From positions 732,420 through 796,419 of the forward strand of contig QAOA01007022.1 in assembly GCA_003255065.1 (NCBI GenBank): a stretch of DNA of 64,000 nt. Direction: 5' to 3'. Shown piece after piece: positions 12,454 through 23,748 of this stretch. How positions within the stretch are numbered: position 1 is the stretch's first letter; every line of letters starts with the position of its first letter. The notes under the pieces were generated by a model. It was not told the DNA's origin, did no database searches, and worked only from the letters and a program-made list of their open reading frames with translations. Both the position numbers and the translations under genes were made by a program. This DNA is from Cercis canadensis. Taxonomy: Eukaryota > Streptophyta > Magnoliopsida > Fabales > Fabaceae.

Positions 12454-15400
12454 TCTTAAGCTCTTGCTCTTGACATATAGTTTCAGGTTGAAAAAAGTAA
12501 AAAGATTTAGAGGTTTTTAAGGAAATTTTTCTTCCTTTTTCTCTTAATTTTTTTTTTTTCTCTCAGGGAGGGGAAAAGAAGAATGTGTATAAATGAATGT
12601 TAGCAGGCCAATATGAGGAATGTTGAGTCAATTTTATGCAAAGTTCCTTGCTCTTACCATAATTTTTTCAGATGATATGTTTCTTTGTGAAGGCAGAAAA
12701 GGATTAGATATATAGGGAAATTAGAAGGAAAAAATGATTCCAAATTGACATTTTGCTGTCATTGTTGGGAAATTAGTTGTGTTACTTTTGTTTTAGACAT
12801 TAGTATAATACTGCTGTGAATGTTGGCCCTTAACGGGCGTATAAATTTGTGGTGAAATAATAGAGATGTGAATTATCATTTTCCCCTCTCAAAAACCATG
12901 TGTGGTGCAGAGGAAGACGCTTTGGTAAGTTATTTGGGTTTAAGCCACATTAAGTGTGTTCCCCTTTATTTACATGCATGCTTCTTGGTCCCATCACCCA
13001 CAACCAGAGTCTGCGAATTTACCAATTCTACAATATATAGTGGAAGTATGTGACCAAAAATTCAAAGTTGGCGTCTAATGTTCCAAGAATGATTTGAAAT
13101 AAAATTAGTTAAAGTTCCATAAACTCAGATTTAAGGGTTGTGCAACTCATTACTCCAATCATCTCAAATAGTTGTGGAAAATTCTTAAGTTGTGGGCTAG
13201 TATAGTCCTTTTGTTCTAGAAAAAAGTTTGATTTATTGAAAGGAAATAATAATAATAAAAAATAAAAATAATCACTAGCGGAGCCCAGAAATTTGCAGTT
13301 AGTTGAATTGGTGCAGTAAGCAGTTTTCAAGTAAATCCGTCGGCTATGGGTGATGGGAAGTTTGTATTATCCAACTTTGAGTTTGAGCTCTATCAAGTAC
13401 CAACCCCAAATCTGGAATTGGGCAAATAATCTAATTATATTCTACCTCTACCCTTTGCCCTCAATAGAGTAGAGATCTCCTTGCTATGCTATTTCTAAAC
13501 CCCACATCACATGAACATGATTCACACACTTGTTCCCATAACACCAACATCATTGATGCCCAGTTGTGACTAAAGAAAAAGAATAATTCAAAACTCGTGT
13601 CTCATGCTCCAAATTTGGGCCAATCACTTGCAAATTTTGTGTTAATTACTCAAAGTGGTAGAGACAATTCCCATTACTCTCCTATCCCAAGTGGAAGGAA
13701 AGTGTACATGTAACCATCTTCCCCCTTCGAACTCATTATTATTTCTAAACTAAATGTTTCAAATTCACAAATATATGTTCCACCGCTTAAAAAGAATGTT
13801 GAAATATGAAATTAATATTAATAAAGAGTGTTCAAATATGTGATAATGAGAAAAATAACATTACTCTTTCAAATTTTACCTATTCCAAAAAGGTCATACA
13901 AAAATCTAAAACTACAAAGGAGAGATTGTTTTTGTTTATATATATATATATATATTCGAAAACGTGTGCACAAGAACAGGTGAAGAAAAATATAATAACA
14001 CCAACAGATAGTTATAACTGCCCATTATTTGAAAAATAGATATAGAGAAAGTCAACTAGTTGACATTTGAAAAATAATAAATAATAATATCAACAACAAC
14101 ACCAAAATAAGTTGGCTGTAACCGACGGGTAGGTAATTGTATTTTAATTCCATATAATGTGTGATTAGATGTTTATATATATGTGTAGTCTAGGTAATTA
14201 AAATATTTGCTTCAACGTGTGCTACCTCAGGTAATCCTCCATTACACAGCTACGTAGTCTAATCCATGTTGATCAGAATTTTAGCAGGTTAATTAAGTAG
14301 AAAATAAGGATCACCAATCGCCTAAGATCTCCTAATTTTAAGTGTTTTGAATTACTTATAAAATACCATTTCCCTAATCTCTTGGGCTCCCTTTGTGATC
14401 CATGCATGCAACTACTTTTTTTTCTCTCGCTATCTGAGTTTAAAAAAAAAGAAAGTTGAAATAATCCTTGCTTATACTAATTGAAATCAAATTAAGGACT
14501 ATAATTAATCTTCAATCCTTATCTGATTACTATCGGGTTTGGATTGTGATGCATAATTAATATCATACTAATCAAGATTTGTTTAAACTTTTCTTACTGC
14601 ATTGTAATTCATATGTGTAAACCTCCCTCAAATAAGCTTTCTTAGTAAGTGGTGGAGGTGCTTTCTACTAGCCAGCCTTACTAGCACGACAACTATATAT
14701 TAAACAGATGCTTTCTTCCACAAGTTTTTGTGTTACCTATGGAAGGGGAAAAATGTCAACAACATTCAATTATTTAAAGATAAAAGTAGGTTCCTATTAT
14801 AAACACATGGTTGCAACATGTGAAGGTAAAATGAAAATTTTATTTATTCACACCATGATCCTGCTTCTTAACTATGCTTCATTCTCCTTTGCTTGTTTCT
14901 TAGACCAACTTTACTATTGTTGTTAAATAAAACAGCAATAATTAAGGTCTCTTTAGAGTATTATTCATCCAAACTTATACACGTGAAAATGAATACAAAA
15001 ATAATGTTGCAGCAGTAGAGAATATTAGAGATTAAAAGTATATATTTTATAGATGTTGGCAAAGAAAAATCTCATAGATTGGTTGAGCAGAATTAATTTC
15101 TCCTAAAGAGACTTGGCATGCATGGTGATTGGTGAGGTATGCTTTAAATTATAGGATCCACAGATTAAATTTTCTTTTAAAATCTTGGCAATTAAATAAG
15201 AGCTCAGATAATTGAAAAATGAGATTTAATTTGTTTAACAAACATTACTACAGCCAAGAAGAGAGAGAACAAGAGCGCATGCCCACCACACAATTACTAG
15301 GGTCTTAATTTTTGAGATAATTAATGATAGGTTCTCCTATGCAATACAAACAAAACATATTTATAACACATGAATTAACACCCCAATTTATGAATTTTCG

Positions 15401-16720
15401 TCGCTTTTGAGACTCTTCCAACCGTTTCTGAATAAATCTTGACTTAGAAAATCAAATACCATAAAAATAACCTTCTTTAACAGAACAAAAATATCTATAT
15501 ATATAAAATTGTCATTGACTTAAATTCATCTTAGAACACTCCAAGACAATGTTAACCCCACCGAGAGGTCCACAGTGGCCTCTCTTCCTCTAAAAAATGA
15601 CAGTGAAAAAACTTTGATATTCACGAAACCATAACCTTTGATGAATTAATATCAATCCGAAGAAGGTCCACACTGCTTGTTCCTTGTTTGGATCTGCTGT
15701 TTCTATGTACAAAGGATTCCAAACCCACCCACTGACACCCTCACTCACTGTGCTTTGCTTATTTGCTTTGTCTTCTCTTACTCCATCACCTACACAATTC
15801 AATACGGTCCAAACAACAACAACGACCTTTGTAGAGAAACGAAAAGAAAAGGAAATTACACAATTTGGTTCTCTTTCTTGTGTAGAAACTCCCAATCATT
15901 CCAAAGAAATCTCAGTGATTCAGTTTCATTGACAACCAGAAAATGGTCCACACCCTATGTGTCCAATTTTAAATGCCTATATATCAACTTCTTCATGCAA
16001 TTTACTTAATTCCCTTTTCTGGTCCATACTCACTTTAATAGGCACATGTACATGCATGGCTTCAAGGGTTAAGGCTCTGTTGAGGTAATTTTCACAAATT
16101 AATTATAATTAAAATTCGCCATTTATTATATACAATGAGTAAGTAATATTAATTTCCCTTATAACGCAAAGAAAAAACAGAAATTGATCATAGAAAAGCA
16201 GAGAAGGTATCTGGCATTGATTTGTTACTTGCTTGAACTTCACTGTACTTTTGTTTCTGGCCACCATTGACTATGACAAATTCAGTGACTCAAAAGAAAC
16301 CGTTTTGGCCCTACGTACCGTCAATTAATTTGGTATTTTCCTATTCTTTCCCTTTCAAAAGAGTGTACCAATTATTCCTCCACTGCCATTAAATGGTGAA
16401 AAAAATTCTTCGACCAGAAAGAAAAGAAAAGAAAGGAAAAGAAAAGCATCTCTTTTTTGCATTACGGTTCCTAACAAAATAACAGAGTGACTAAAATTGG
16501 AAGCAACATTAATTCCTGTCGTCATCATCATCTCATCCCTATCATCACCATCCAACTAACAAAGTTAAGGGAAAAAAAAAAAAAGAAAGAAACAGAGAAA
16601 AAGGGCCTAAACACTTGAGAATTTACAGTACCAAATCATTTGTACCTTGAAGAACCTATAGATTTTTGGGTCAAGATCTTTTCTTTTTTGGTTTTCTTTT
16701 CTGGGTTTGTGATTTTTTTC
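12454..16720. other. Intergenic region between CRK and the first SAUR gene, including both 3' UTRs
   Basis: The first few hundred bases are the likely 3' UTR of the kinase gene. The rest is AT-rich with a TA dinucleotide repeat at about 13937-13955. Open frames here (for example 12868-13053, 14708-14926 and 15677-16009) show no family resemblance and no splice context. The last part, before 16721, is the 3' side of the minus-strand SAUR gene. No gene supported. Confidence 0.65.
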
Positions 16721-17086
16721 TCAGAAGCCAAAGCAACCCACATGATGGTGATGATGAAGGGACTTTTCCCTATCAATCATGCCTTGGACGTTCCTAAACT
16801 CCTCCACATGGCAGGGAATGGTTATGGTTCCCTTCTGATCAAACCCATATTCCTCCTCTGCCTCCTTCAGCAATTGCATGAACAGAGGGTGATTGAAATA
16901 AATCACAGGCACCACAAATCTCTGTTGCTCTTCTCCCTGACCAACCTTGATTGCAAGACACCCTTTTGGGACATCTCTGAACTCTTGCTTCTTACCATGA
17001 GTGCTGCTATGGTGGTGGTGCTGGTGATGAAGAAGATGGGAGCGATGCAAATGAAAGCTCTTGAGACTCTTTTCTCCAGTACCCAT
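16721..17086 (-). CDS. SAUR32-like small auxin-up RNA protein, 121 aa
   Basis: This is a small auxin-responsive SAUR protein. In this family, members promote cell expansion, several by inhibiting PP2C.D phosphatases and so activating plasma-membrane H+-ATPases. The single exon reads MGTGEKSLKSF at the N-terminus, then a His-rich segment (residues about 13-30), then the conserved SAUR core from DVPKGCLAIKVGQGEEQQRF through VPVIYFNHPLFMQLL to EEYGFDQKGTITIPC and VEEFRNVQ. It ends in a His-run tail with VGCFGF. These start, core and tail features are those I remember for Arabidopsis SAUR32. The His-rich N-terminal insert is longer than in SAUR32. The start is fixed by MGTGEKS and by a TATA box about 235 bp upstream. 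A paralogue lies at 23238-23588 in the same orientation. Confidence 0.93.
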   Translation of the reverse strand: MGTGEKSLKSFHLHRSHLLHHQHHHHSSTHGKKQEFRDVPKGCLAIKVGQGEEQQRFVVPVIYFNHPLFMQLLKEAEEEYGFDQKGTITIPCHVEEFRNVQGMIDREKSLHHHHHVGCFGF

Positions 17087-17167
17087 TTTCTGAAAACCAG
17101 AAACGAATACAAGGGCACGAAAAAGATCCTAACTTTACTGTATAATCTGTTTGTTTCCGGAGAAAAT

Positions 17168-17269
17168 TTACAAGAAAACAAGGGAAAAACTCCAAGGAAC
17201 AGAGACTGTTCTTGCTTTCTTGAAGCTCGTCAGAGATGAGAATCTCAGAGACCTTGCTACGTTGGTCAT
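17168..17269 (-). other. Possible 33-codon upstream ORF in the SAUR leader
   Basis: Between the TATA box (about 17319-17328) and the SAUR ATG (17086) the minus strand has an ATG at 17269-17267. It opens a 33-residue frame ending at 17168. The product would be Ser/Arg/Phe-rich and matches nothing I know. It could repress translation of the SAUR, or be removed by a leader intron ending at the ttttcag just before the SAUR start. Transcript data are needed to place it in the mRNA. Confidence 0.35.
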
Positions 17270-17318
17270 GGCTGATACACAACAAATGAGAAACACATAC
17301 CAACCAGAAGAGTTGGAG

Positions 17319-17328
17319 ATATATAATA
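17319..17328 (-). promoter_or_regulatory. TATA box of the SAUR gene
   Basis: On the minus strand the string TATTATATAT lies about 235 bp upstream of the SAUR ATG. A GA-rich run follows at 17336-17357, on its upstream side. Position and sequence fit a plant TATA box with a leader of about 200 nt. Confidence 0.55.
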
Positions 17329-17557
17329 GGACACAGAGAGATAGAGAGAGAGAGAGGGGGGGACAAAAAATCCTTCGGTGGCCATGATGATGATCGGCAT
17401 ATTTTATAACCAATCAGATAAATAGAAGATTTACTTATAATTTGGGTTTTAAACGTAAATTTTAGGAAACAAATGTGTAATTTAACCTAAATAGGGAAAA
17501 AGGTTGGAATCAGGTGCCCATGAACCTTTCTTGTGTGATTTTACGTGCGTCCGATCA

Positions 17558-17816
17558 GAGACAGTTGTGATGATCATGATGTGATGATGAATGGGGTGGC
17601 AGAGGGTGTAATTTTGGGTTGATTGAAGGAGGAAGACACGTGGGCGGTGAGTGGATCGTGGAACGACACGTGGATGGAGCTAGGTGTCGTGTACAGAAAG
17701 GGGAATTTGAGGAACAGCCAATAGCAGGTCTGGGACATGTCCAGGTAGACATCAAAGGCAAAGGGTCAACGATGTAAGAGTCCCGATTCATAATTTCATA
17801 TTTATGTGGCGAGACA
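17558..17816 (-). promoter_or_regulatory. Cluster of G-box/ABRE and AuxRE-like motifs upstream of the SAUR gene
   Basis: Two identical GACACGTGG strings (CCACGTGTC on the SAUR strand) lie at 17635-17643 and 17665-17673, exactly 30 bp apart. Each contains a CACGTG G-box core with ABRE context, bound by bZIP and bHLH factors in known systems. TGTCTC, the classical auxin response factor site, occurs on the SAUR strand at 17558-17563 and 17811-17816. This is a plausible ABA/light plus auxin input; function is inferred only. Confidence 0.45.
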
Positions 17817-18208
17817 AGCATGTCTTAGATGTCTTCTATACGGAAGCTTACAATTTTTTGTACTTGGAAAAATCCACCTCATATGTGGTTTCTGTTTTTC
17901 AATATTACTAATTGCCTTAATTCTTTTACACCTCCACACACAAAAGACAAGAAGGAATAATTATTTTAAAAAAATAAAAATAGGAAATTTTTTGTTTTTA
18001 TTAGAATATTTGGATAATTTTTGGGACAAAATTTAAGTAAAATTTTATAAATACGGATGTTGCTGTCCCTATTAAAACAATACACATATATATTAATTTT
18101 TATACATCTACAGTCACGTCATCTTTTCATTATTTCTCAAAATTTCATCATCGCTTACCTTTAATTTCTCTTTTCCCCAGCAGACTCCAATGGTGTTCCT
18201 GTCTCCCT

Positions 18209-18640
18209 TTGCAACATGGATTTGAGTTCAAAGAAGCAACCAAAGAGGATTTCCAATGCGCTTTTTGGCGAAACAGAATCACCTCCACAGAACTCATTAA
18301 ATTATATAAAAATGAAATCCATAGAAGAAACCCGATCCTTGGTGGTGTAACAGAAGTGAACCCAGATGCAGATTTTCAAGCCATGAAAGCTGACAAAGAG
18401 CGTTTGGCTGGGAAGCGAGGGACTAAATTGAGAGGAATTCCTATTCTGATTAAGGATAATATTGCAACCAAGAATAGGATGAACACCACGGCGGTTCCTT
18501 CGCTCTGGCTCAGGATTCATTTGTAATGACGAAATTGAGGGAAGCTGGGGCTGTTATTCTCGGAAAAGCTAGCTTAAAAGAGTGGTCTGGTTTCCGGTCA
18601 GTGAATATGCCCGGCGGTTGGTCCATTGGAATGAGATGGA
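18209..18640 (+). pseudogene. Truncated, frameshifted amidase-family gene fragment
   Basis: The first frame (from about 18209) reads through recognisable amidase N-terminal sequence: FEFKEATKEDFQCAF, then ELIKLY, NPILGGVTEVNPDA, and LRGIPILIKDNIATK, which carries the catalytic-triad Lys of the amidase signature family. After NTTA near 18493 a one-base loss moves the homology to another frame, which continues GSFALAQDSF, LREAGAVILGKASLKEWSGF. Homology stops by about 18640, before the Gly/Ser-rich amidase signature that supplies the two catalytic serines. The remainder of a normal protein of about 500 aa is absent. This resembles the plant probable amidase At4g34880 group. It is certainly non-functional as an amidase. 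It sits between two SAUR paralogues. Confidence 0.85.
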
Positions 18641-19235
18641 GGGAGGGACACCATGCTGGGGGAGAGAGAAGTTGGAAGTGAAAGATTCAATTTTGATGAA
18701 TAATAAAGAGATAATGTGACACTTGATGTATAAAATTTAATACACATATAATGTTTTAATAAAAAAAAAATAGCATTAAGTTTTAATATGCTTTTTATTT
18801 TATTGTTAATGAATCAAAAAGTTTTGGAGTTATCTCTTCCATCACTATTTTTTTTTTTATCAAGTGGACCTTTGGCCACTATTTATTTCTTTAGAAATAA
18901 AATCCCATGAGACCTTTTTTTTAAAAAAAAAAATGCTATTAAAATCCCACTATGATTTTTAATCGATTTAAATAGCATCAGACTTAATAAGCTATATAGT
19001 ATTCTTTGTTTCCTGTTTTAATGATTTGAAAGAGTCCCGCACAATTATCTAATTTATGTTCACTACTTGACACCAAATGTCAAGAAATTGTTGGCGTCAA
19101 AAAGAAAATATATATCAGGAAACTGCTTACATGAAAAGAAAATAGCAGGAAATGATAGATTTGAGTTTGAGTTTTGAATTTTCTACTGTGGACTTGGCAT
19201 GGGCAACGAGTAAAAGTGAAAGATATGCTAAGATT

Positions 19236-19309
19236 TAATAAATATTAAAATTTGGGACCTTAATTAAAATANTAATAAAGATTAAAATTTGGGACCTTAA
19301 TTAAAATAA
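19236..19309. repeat. Short direct repeat across a single N (assembly junction)
   Basis: The N at 19272 separates two nearly identical blocks of about 35 bp (about 19237-19271 and 19273-19307), both containing attaaaatttgggacc and ttaattaaaata. Most likely this is an unmerged contig overlap and not a biological duplication. Confidence 0.75.
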
Positions 19310-22155
19310 TACTTTTTTTAATAAATTATACTAATTTCTCATAAATTTAATAAAGAAATTACACAAATGTCTTTATTTTACATTTTACATCACAAAAACT
19401 CATCGTTTCCACTTCCTAAATTAGATATATTTCTTTTCTTATTGAATTTTAACATAACAAAATTCCACTACAAGGGAGTTTAGTAGTTCAATGTAATTTT
19501 CTTTTCTGACAACCTATAGTTTACTTTCAAATTATAACATAATGAAACAAATTATCAAATTAAATCTTGACAAAGACATAGCGAGAGAAATTACCATAGT
19601 ATTAATTTCATTAAAAATTAACCATATAAACATTGCACTCATTTTCTCTCTCTTTCTATATGAGTAATTTTCCCATAGCATATATGTGGGGTCAAGAGAA
19701 GGAGATTTGTCTTTAGTTTCTGACCGTCAGATACGGTTGAGAATCAGACTGTAAGTAGAATCAGCGGACAAATGGGACGTAGCATGGTGCTCCGCGGCCC
19801 GCACGAACTGAGTCACATAGAGCCTCCCCTCAAAATAAAAATCAAAATCAAAATCAATATGACAAGTAAGTCCTTTTCCTTACTTTCAAGTTTCAAGTAC
19901 CGCCGGTCCCACAGTTTTGGTGGGTCCCAAATCTGTTGTGCTAGATATGGAGTTGGATTTCATTGTCAACTTACCAATATGGCCCCACAACCACAAGGGC
20001 TATATCAAACTGTTCAGTTCCTTTGCTCAGAGTCTGTGCCCGCTTGCTTGGCCCATTGGATATCTGGAATTGTCTGATTCAATTTTAGGAGAATTAGCCC
20101 GAAAAGTAAAAAATAAAAAAATAATTTAGTAAATTATACAAACCTCCTTTGAAATTTGATAAATTTACACTTACAAGAACAATCCTTTTTATTTTCTTCA
20201 AAATTAACCACATTCTCCACAATAAAAAAACAAAAAAAGAGAGTGAATTTTGCTAACAACTTTTTCTTTTCGGAAATTTTATAAAAGAATCATAACATTT
20301 TACAAAGAAAACTTATTGAATTATTATTATTATTATCTCTCTAAGAATCTACTGAATGATGAGTCCTATATATTGGTCAAAAGAATCCTTTCCTCTTAGT
20401 TAGGAAAAGCCCTCACTTATACCGAACCCCACTCTAAGTGGTCACTTTTTTTTTAAGAAAAAAAAAAAAAACGAATTTCGTAATTCTTAGTGGTAGTGGT
20501 CAGAAATAAAAAGAAAATAGTGTGAAGTTTCCTGAGTAGAATATCTGCAATTAAGGATATCTTTATTCTTATGACTAAATTTGAGTGTGTTTGAATTCCA
20601 ATTGCAATTTCCATTAATTTATTCTCATGATTGCATTATTTGACGTGTAATTAATGAAGCAAACAAATGTTGAATTGGGTGCTATAAATGATAGCCAGAC
20701 GTACTAGTGATTATGTTGGACAAATCATGCGTAGCAGGCATAAAAGAAATATGCAAAGTCAAGAAAGTGGGGAATGGAAAATCTCAAAAAAGTGAAATAC
20801 CATCCAATGTGGAGGGAAGGAGGCCATAAATGATTTTTAAAGGAACCTAAAGTTTATGCCTAGATAAGATGGTTTTCTTTTGGGGGAGGGTCAAATTATA
20901 CTCTATTCTTTTCCTACATCAACTTTTATAAATGTGTTTATAGAGATAGATACAAATAATGGTGGCAAATGAATTCTAAAAGGCATATGGAAAAGTCAAG
21001 CATATATATGCATGTGACAGTGGCACTTGGAAAATAAATATTATAACTGGGGTACAGTCTACAATATATAAAAATTGTGATGTGCTAAAATTTGAGATTA
21101 ATTAAAAAAATTAAATTTAAATATATTGAGAACTAACTCTCAACTATATATTTCCATATGCCAACCTGCAACAAAGCCGACTAACCTTCAATAAATTCAA
21201 CGTACTTCATTTTGAGTGGGTTGGTGAATTGGATAACTATAGAACTTTCAAATATTTCTATTAAATTATATATTATTAGAGATTATCTTTTTTTACTTAG
21301 AAACATTGATCTCAACAATTGGTTGAATGTATTTCAATCATTCTTATAGTTGCATGGTTGTTGGGCTTATATAGATTTTCAATACCCAAGTGAAGTGCTC
21401 GTGATTTAAAATATCTGTAAATTAGAAATTTTCTTTGAGCTAGATATATATATATATATATAAGATTGCTTAAATTGATATTTTATTATAGACAAAAGGT
21501 TTCTCTTTTGCGTAATTTAGCCATATTATTTATTAATTTAAAATTATTCAACAGATGAAACTTAGATATTGAGTTAAATTTGAGTAAATGTGGATTAAGG
21601 CAACTTTTACTACTGAGATGTATATGTGACATAATTAAAATATATTTTTTTGTTATACGTAAGAACCTAATATAATTAAGTAATTATATATATATAAGCA
21701 CAACACAATTCAATTGATTTAAGCAATCTCGGTCTCAAGTTTGATCTCTCATTTTTTCAGCCTAACAAAAACGAAAACACTCAACTTGTATGGCATTGAA
21801 GTTTTTGTCAAGTTATCATCTGGGGCCACAATTTTAGACTTGAGATTTCGATTAAAACAGAGAGGTATTGGAATAAGAAAACCTCACCTTACTTGTCGTT
21901 TTGTGTGATTCTTATTCTTTTGGATTACTAAAAGATATCACTCAGAAAAGGTATGTACCTGCAGGGAGTACATAAGCATTTCCAATCATAATAGAGAAGG
22001 AGATGCATACACGTAATATTAACCATGTTTTTAGCTTTAAGTACATTTACATGTACATTTAATCCTTCTAAAGAAGAGGTTCCCAATTCCAACCTCCCTA
22101 TGCTATGCTATGCTCTTGAAAAAGAAGCAGAGATGCCTAGCCAACTTCAGTTGAC

Positions 22156-22779
22156 TTAATTAGACAATATTATCAAAACCCCGTTGGAGGATTTTGCCAA
22201 AAAAGCATGCTACATCTCTCTAAGGAAGCATTTCAACATGTTCCAGCAGAGCATGGAGAGAGCGAGTCTAATCAGTTTGGTTAAAATTCATTTGTTTCAA
22301 TTATACCAAAAAAAAAAAAAATCATTTGTTTCAAGAGTTGAATATGCATAATATTGCAGGCACATGGCTCAATGTTTTTCTCCCAGGCAGAGATATTTCT
22401 TATTTATGGGCCCATAATTTATCTTAATTCTTAAGCAAACCCTTCAATCCAAAAGAGCCNCAATACAAAAGAAAAGAAAAGAAACAAAAAAAATATGCAT
22501 CAACAACAGTTAATTAGACAATATTATCAAAACCCCGTTGGAGGATTTTGCCAAAAAAGCATGCTACATCTCTCTAAGGAAGCATTTCAACATGTTCCAG
22601 CAGAGCAAGGAGAGAGCGAGTCTAATCAGTTTGGTTAAAATTCATTTGTTTCAAGAGTTGAATATGCATAATATTGCAGGCACATGGCTCAATGTTTTTC
22701 TCCCAGGCAGAGATATTTCTTATTTATGGGCCCATAATTTATCTTAATTCTTAAGCAAACCCTTCAATCCAAAAGAGCC
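22156..22779. repeat. Near-identical 270-300 bp direct duplication around a single N
   Basis: Copy 1 (22156-22459) ends at the N at 22460. Copy 2 (22510-22779) repeats it from ttaattagacaatattatca to ttcaatccaaaagagcc. Copy 1 has one extra block of about 34 bp that includes a poly-A run (near 22290-22335), and there is one substitution (catgg versus caagg). The pattern fits two haplotypes of one locus placed end to end by the assembler. Confidence 0.85.
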
Positions 22780-23237
22780 CTTTTGTCCTTTGCAGCAACC
22801 TAGTTGGCCTTGTTGTATATATCCTTATTTTATTATAACTTTTTTTTCACAACAGATAATGTTATTATCGTTAAATTCATGCATCCTCAACAATACTTAG
22901 AAAGCAAAAGAGAAAATCCAAGACAGAAAAGAAATGAAAGAAAAGGACTCGATCGCTTTTTTGTTCCCTTTTCCATTTTGGCTGCTAACATCAAATAACA
23001 ATATATTACAAATTGCAACTAACAAAAACTTTCCATCATCATCATCCCTATATTTATCATCCTCACCTAACTTACAAGAAGAAACATAGTAAGCTAATCT
23101 AAAACAAGACTCAAACTTTACTTATTGTACAGATTAACAGCATGGAAAACCCAGAGATTTTTTCTTTTTGGTATTGTTCATCTCTCTGGTCTTGCAAATT
23201 TACAGAGTCTGAGTGCTGTTAGAGCTGTATGTTGAGA

Positions 23238-23588
23238 TCAAAGTAAAACCCTTAAGCAGCCAACATGATGGTGGTGGTGATGCAGGGACTTTTCTCTTTC
23301 AATGGTGCCTTGAATGTACCTAAACTCCTCCACATTACAAGGTATGGTTATGGTACCCTGATGATATTCAAAACCATACTCTTCCTCAACCTCCTTCAGC
23401 AGTTGGGCAAATAGGGGATGGTTGAGGTATAGCACAGGCACCACAATTCTCTGTTGCTCTTCACCTTGACCCACCTTGATTGCCAAACACCCTTTTGGCA
23501 ATTTCTTGGCAATCACTTCCTCTCTCTGATGCAGGTGATAATATGAAATGGAAAGTTCCTTAGAACTCTTTTCTCCACTGCCAAACAT
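23238..23588 (-). CDS. SAUR32-like small auxin-up RNA protein, second copy, 116 aa
   Basis: This is a SAUR-family auxin-responsive protein and paralogue of the gene at 16721-17086. It begins MFGSGEKSSKELS, lacks the His-rich N-terminal insert of its sister, and carries the SAUR core KLPKGCLAIKVGQGEEQQRI, VPVLYLNHPLFAQLL, EEYGF, QGTITIPC and VEEFRYIQ. A six-His run with VGCLRVLL closes it. The frame is open upstream to an ATG at 23711. That ATG lies almost at the predicted transcription start, given TATA-like strings at 23731-23748, and the added residues have no SAUR character. I therefore choose 23588, whose N-terminus aligns with MGTGEKS of the sister. The tttgtttcag directly before the ATG looks like a 3' splice site, so a leader intron is possible. 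The open upstream frame is otherwise unexplained. Confidence 0.9.
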   Translation of the reverse strand: MFGSGEKSSKELSISYYHLHQREEVIAKKLPKGCLAIKVGQGEEQQRIVVPVLYLNHPLFAQLLKEVEEEYGFEYHQGTITIPCNVEEFRYIQGTIEREKSLHHHHHHVGCLRVLL

Positions 23589-23730
23589 CTGAAACAAAGA
23601 GAGAAGAAAAGCAAAACCAAAAATTTCTGTAAGAAAAGAACAGAACTGGGATTGCTTGCTAAAGAATTTCTGGTGGGAGAGGGCTTTTATTTGTGAGAAA
23701 TGGATAGGCATGAACTCGAAGGGTTAAAAG

Positions 23731-23748
23731 TTATACTGGCATATAATG
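23731..23748 (-). promoter_or_regulatory. TATA-like strings of the second SAUR gene
   Basis: On the minus strand CCATTATATGCCAGTATAAC contains two candidate TATA boxes (ATTATAT and GTATAA) about 145-160 bp upstream of the chosen start. Either would place transcription start near 23700-23715. Confidence 0.45.

Larger units (their letters stand above)
18641..23237. other. Intergenic region between amidase pseudogene and second SAUR gene
   Basis: No supported gene. The stretch is AT-rich, with an AT dinucleotide run near 21443-21462. A locally GC-richer island at about 19690-20080 carries a 101-codon frame without family resemblance. Two N-junction duplications lie here (19272 and 22460, listed separately). 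The 69- and 64-codon frames at 22538-22747 and 22804-22998 are not conserved in any way I can recognise. Confidence 0.6.

Noticed and set aside
16640..17239. 199-codon plus-strand frame
   Set aside because: It is the antisense shadow of the SAUR gene on the minus strand, which has a clear conserved core.
23589..23711. Upstream in-frame ATG extending the second SAUR protein by 41 residues
   Set aside because: The ATG lies almost at the predicted transcription start, and the extension has no similarity to SAUR N-termini.
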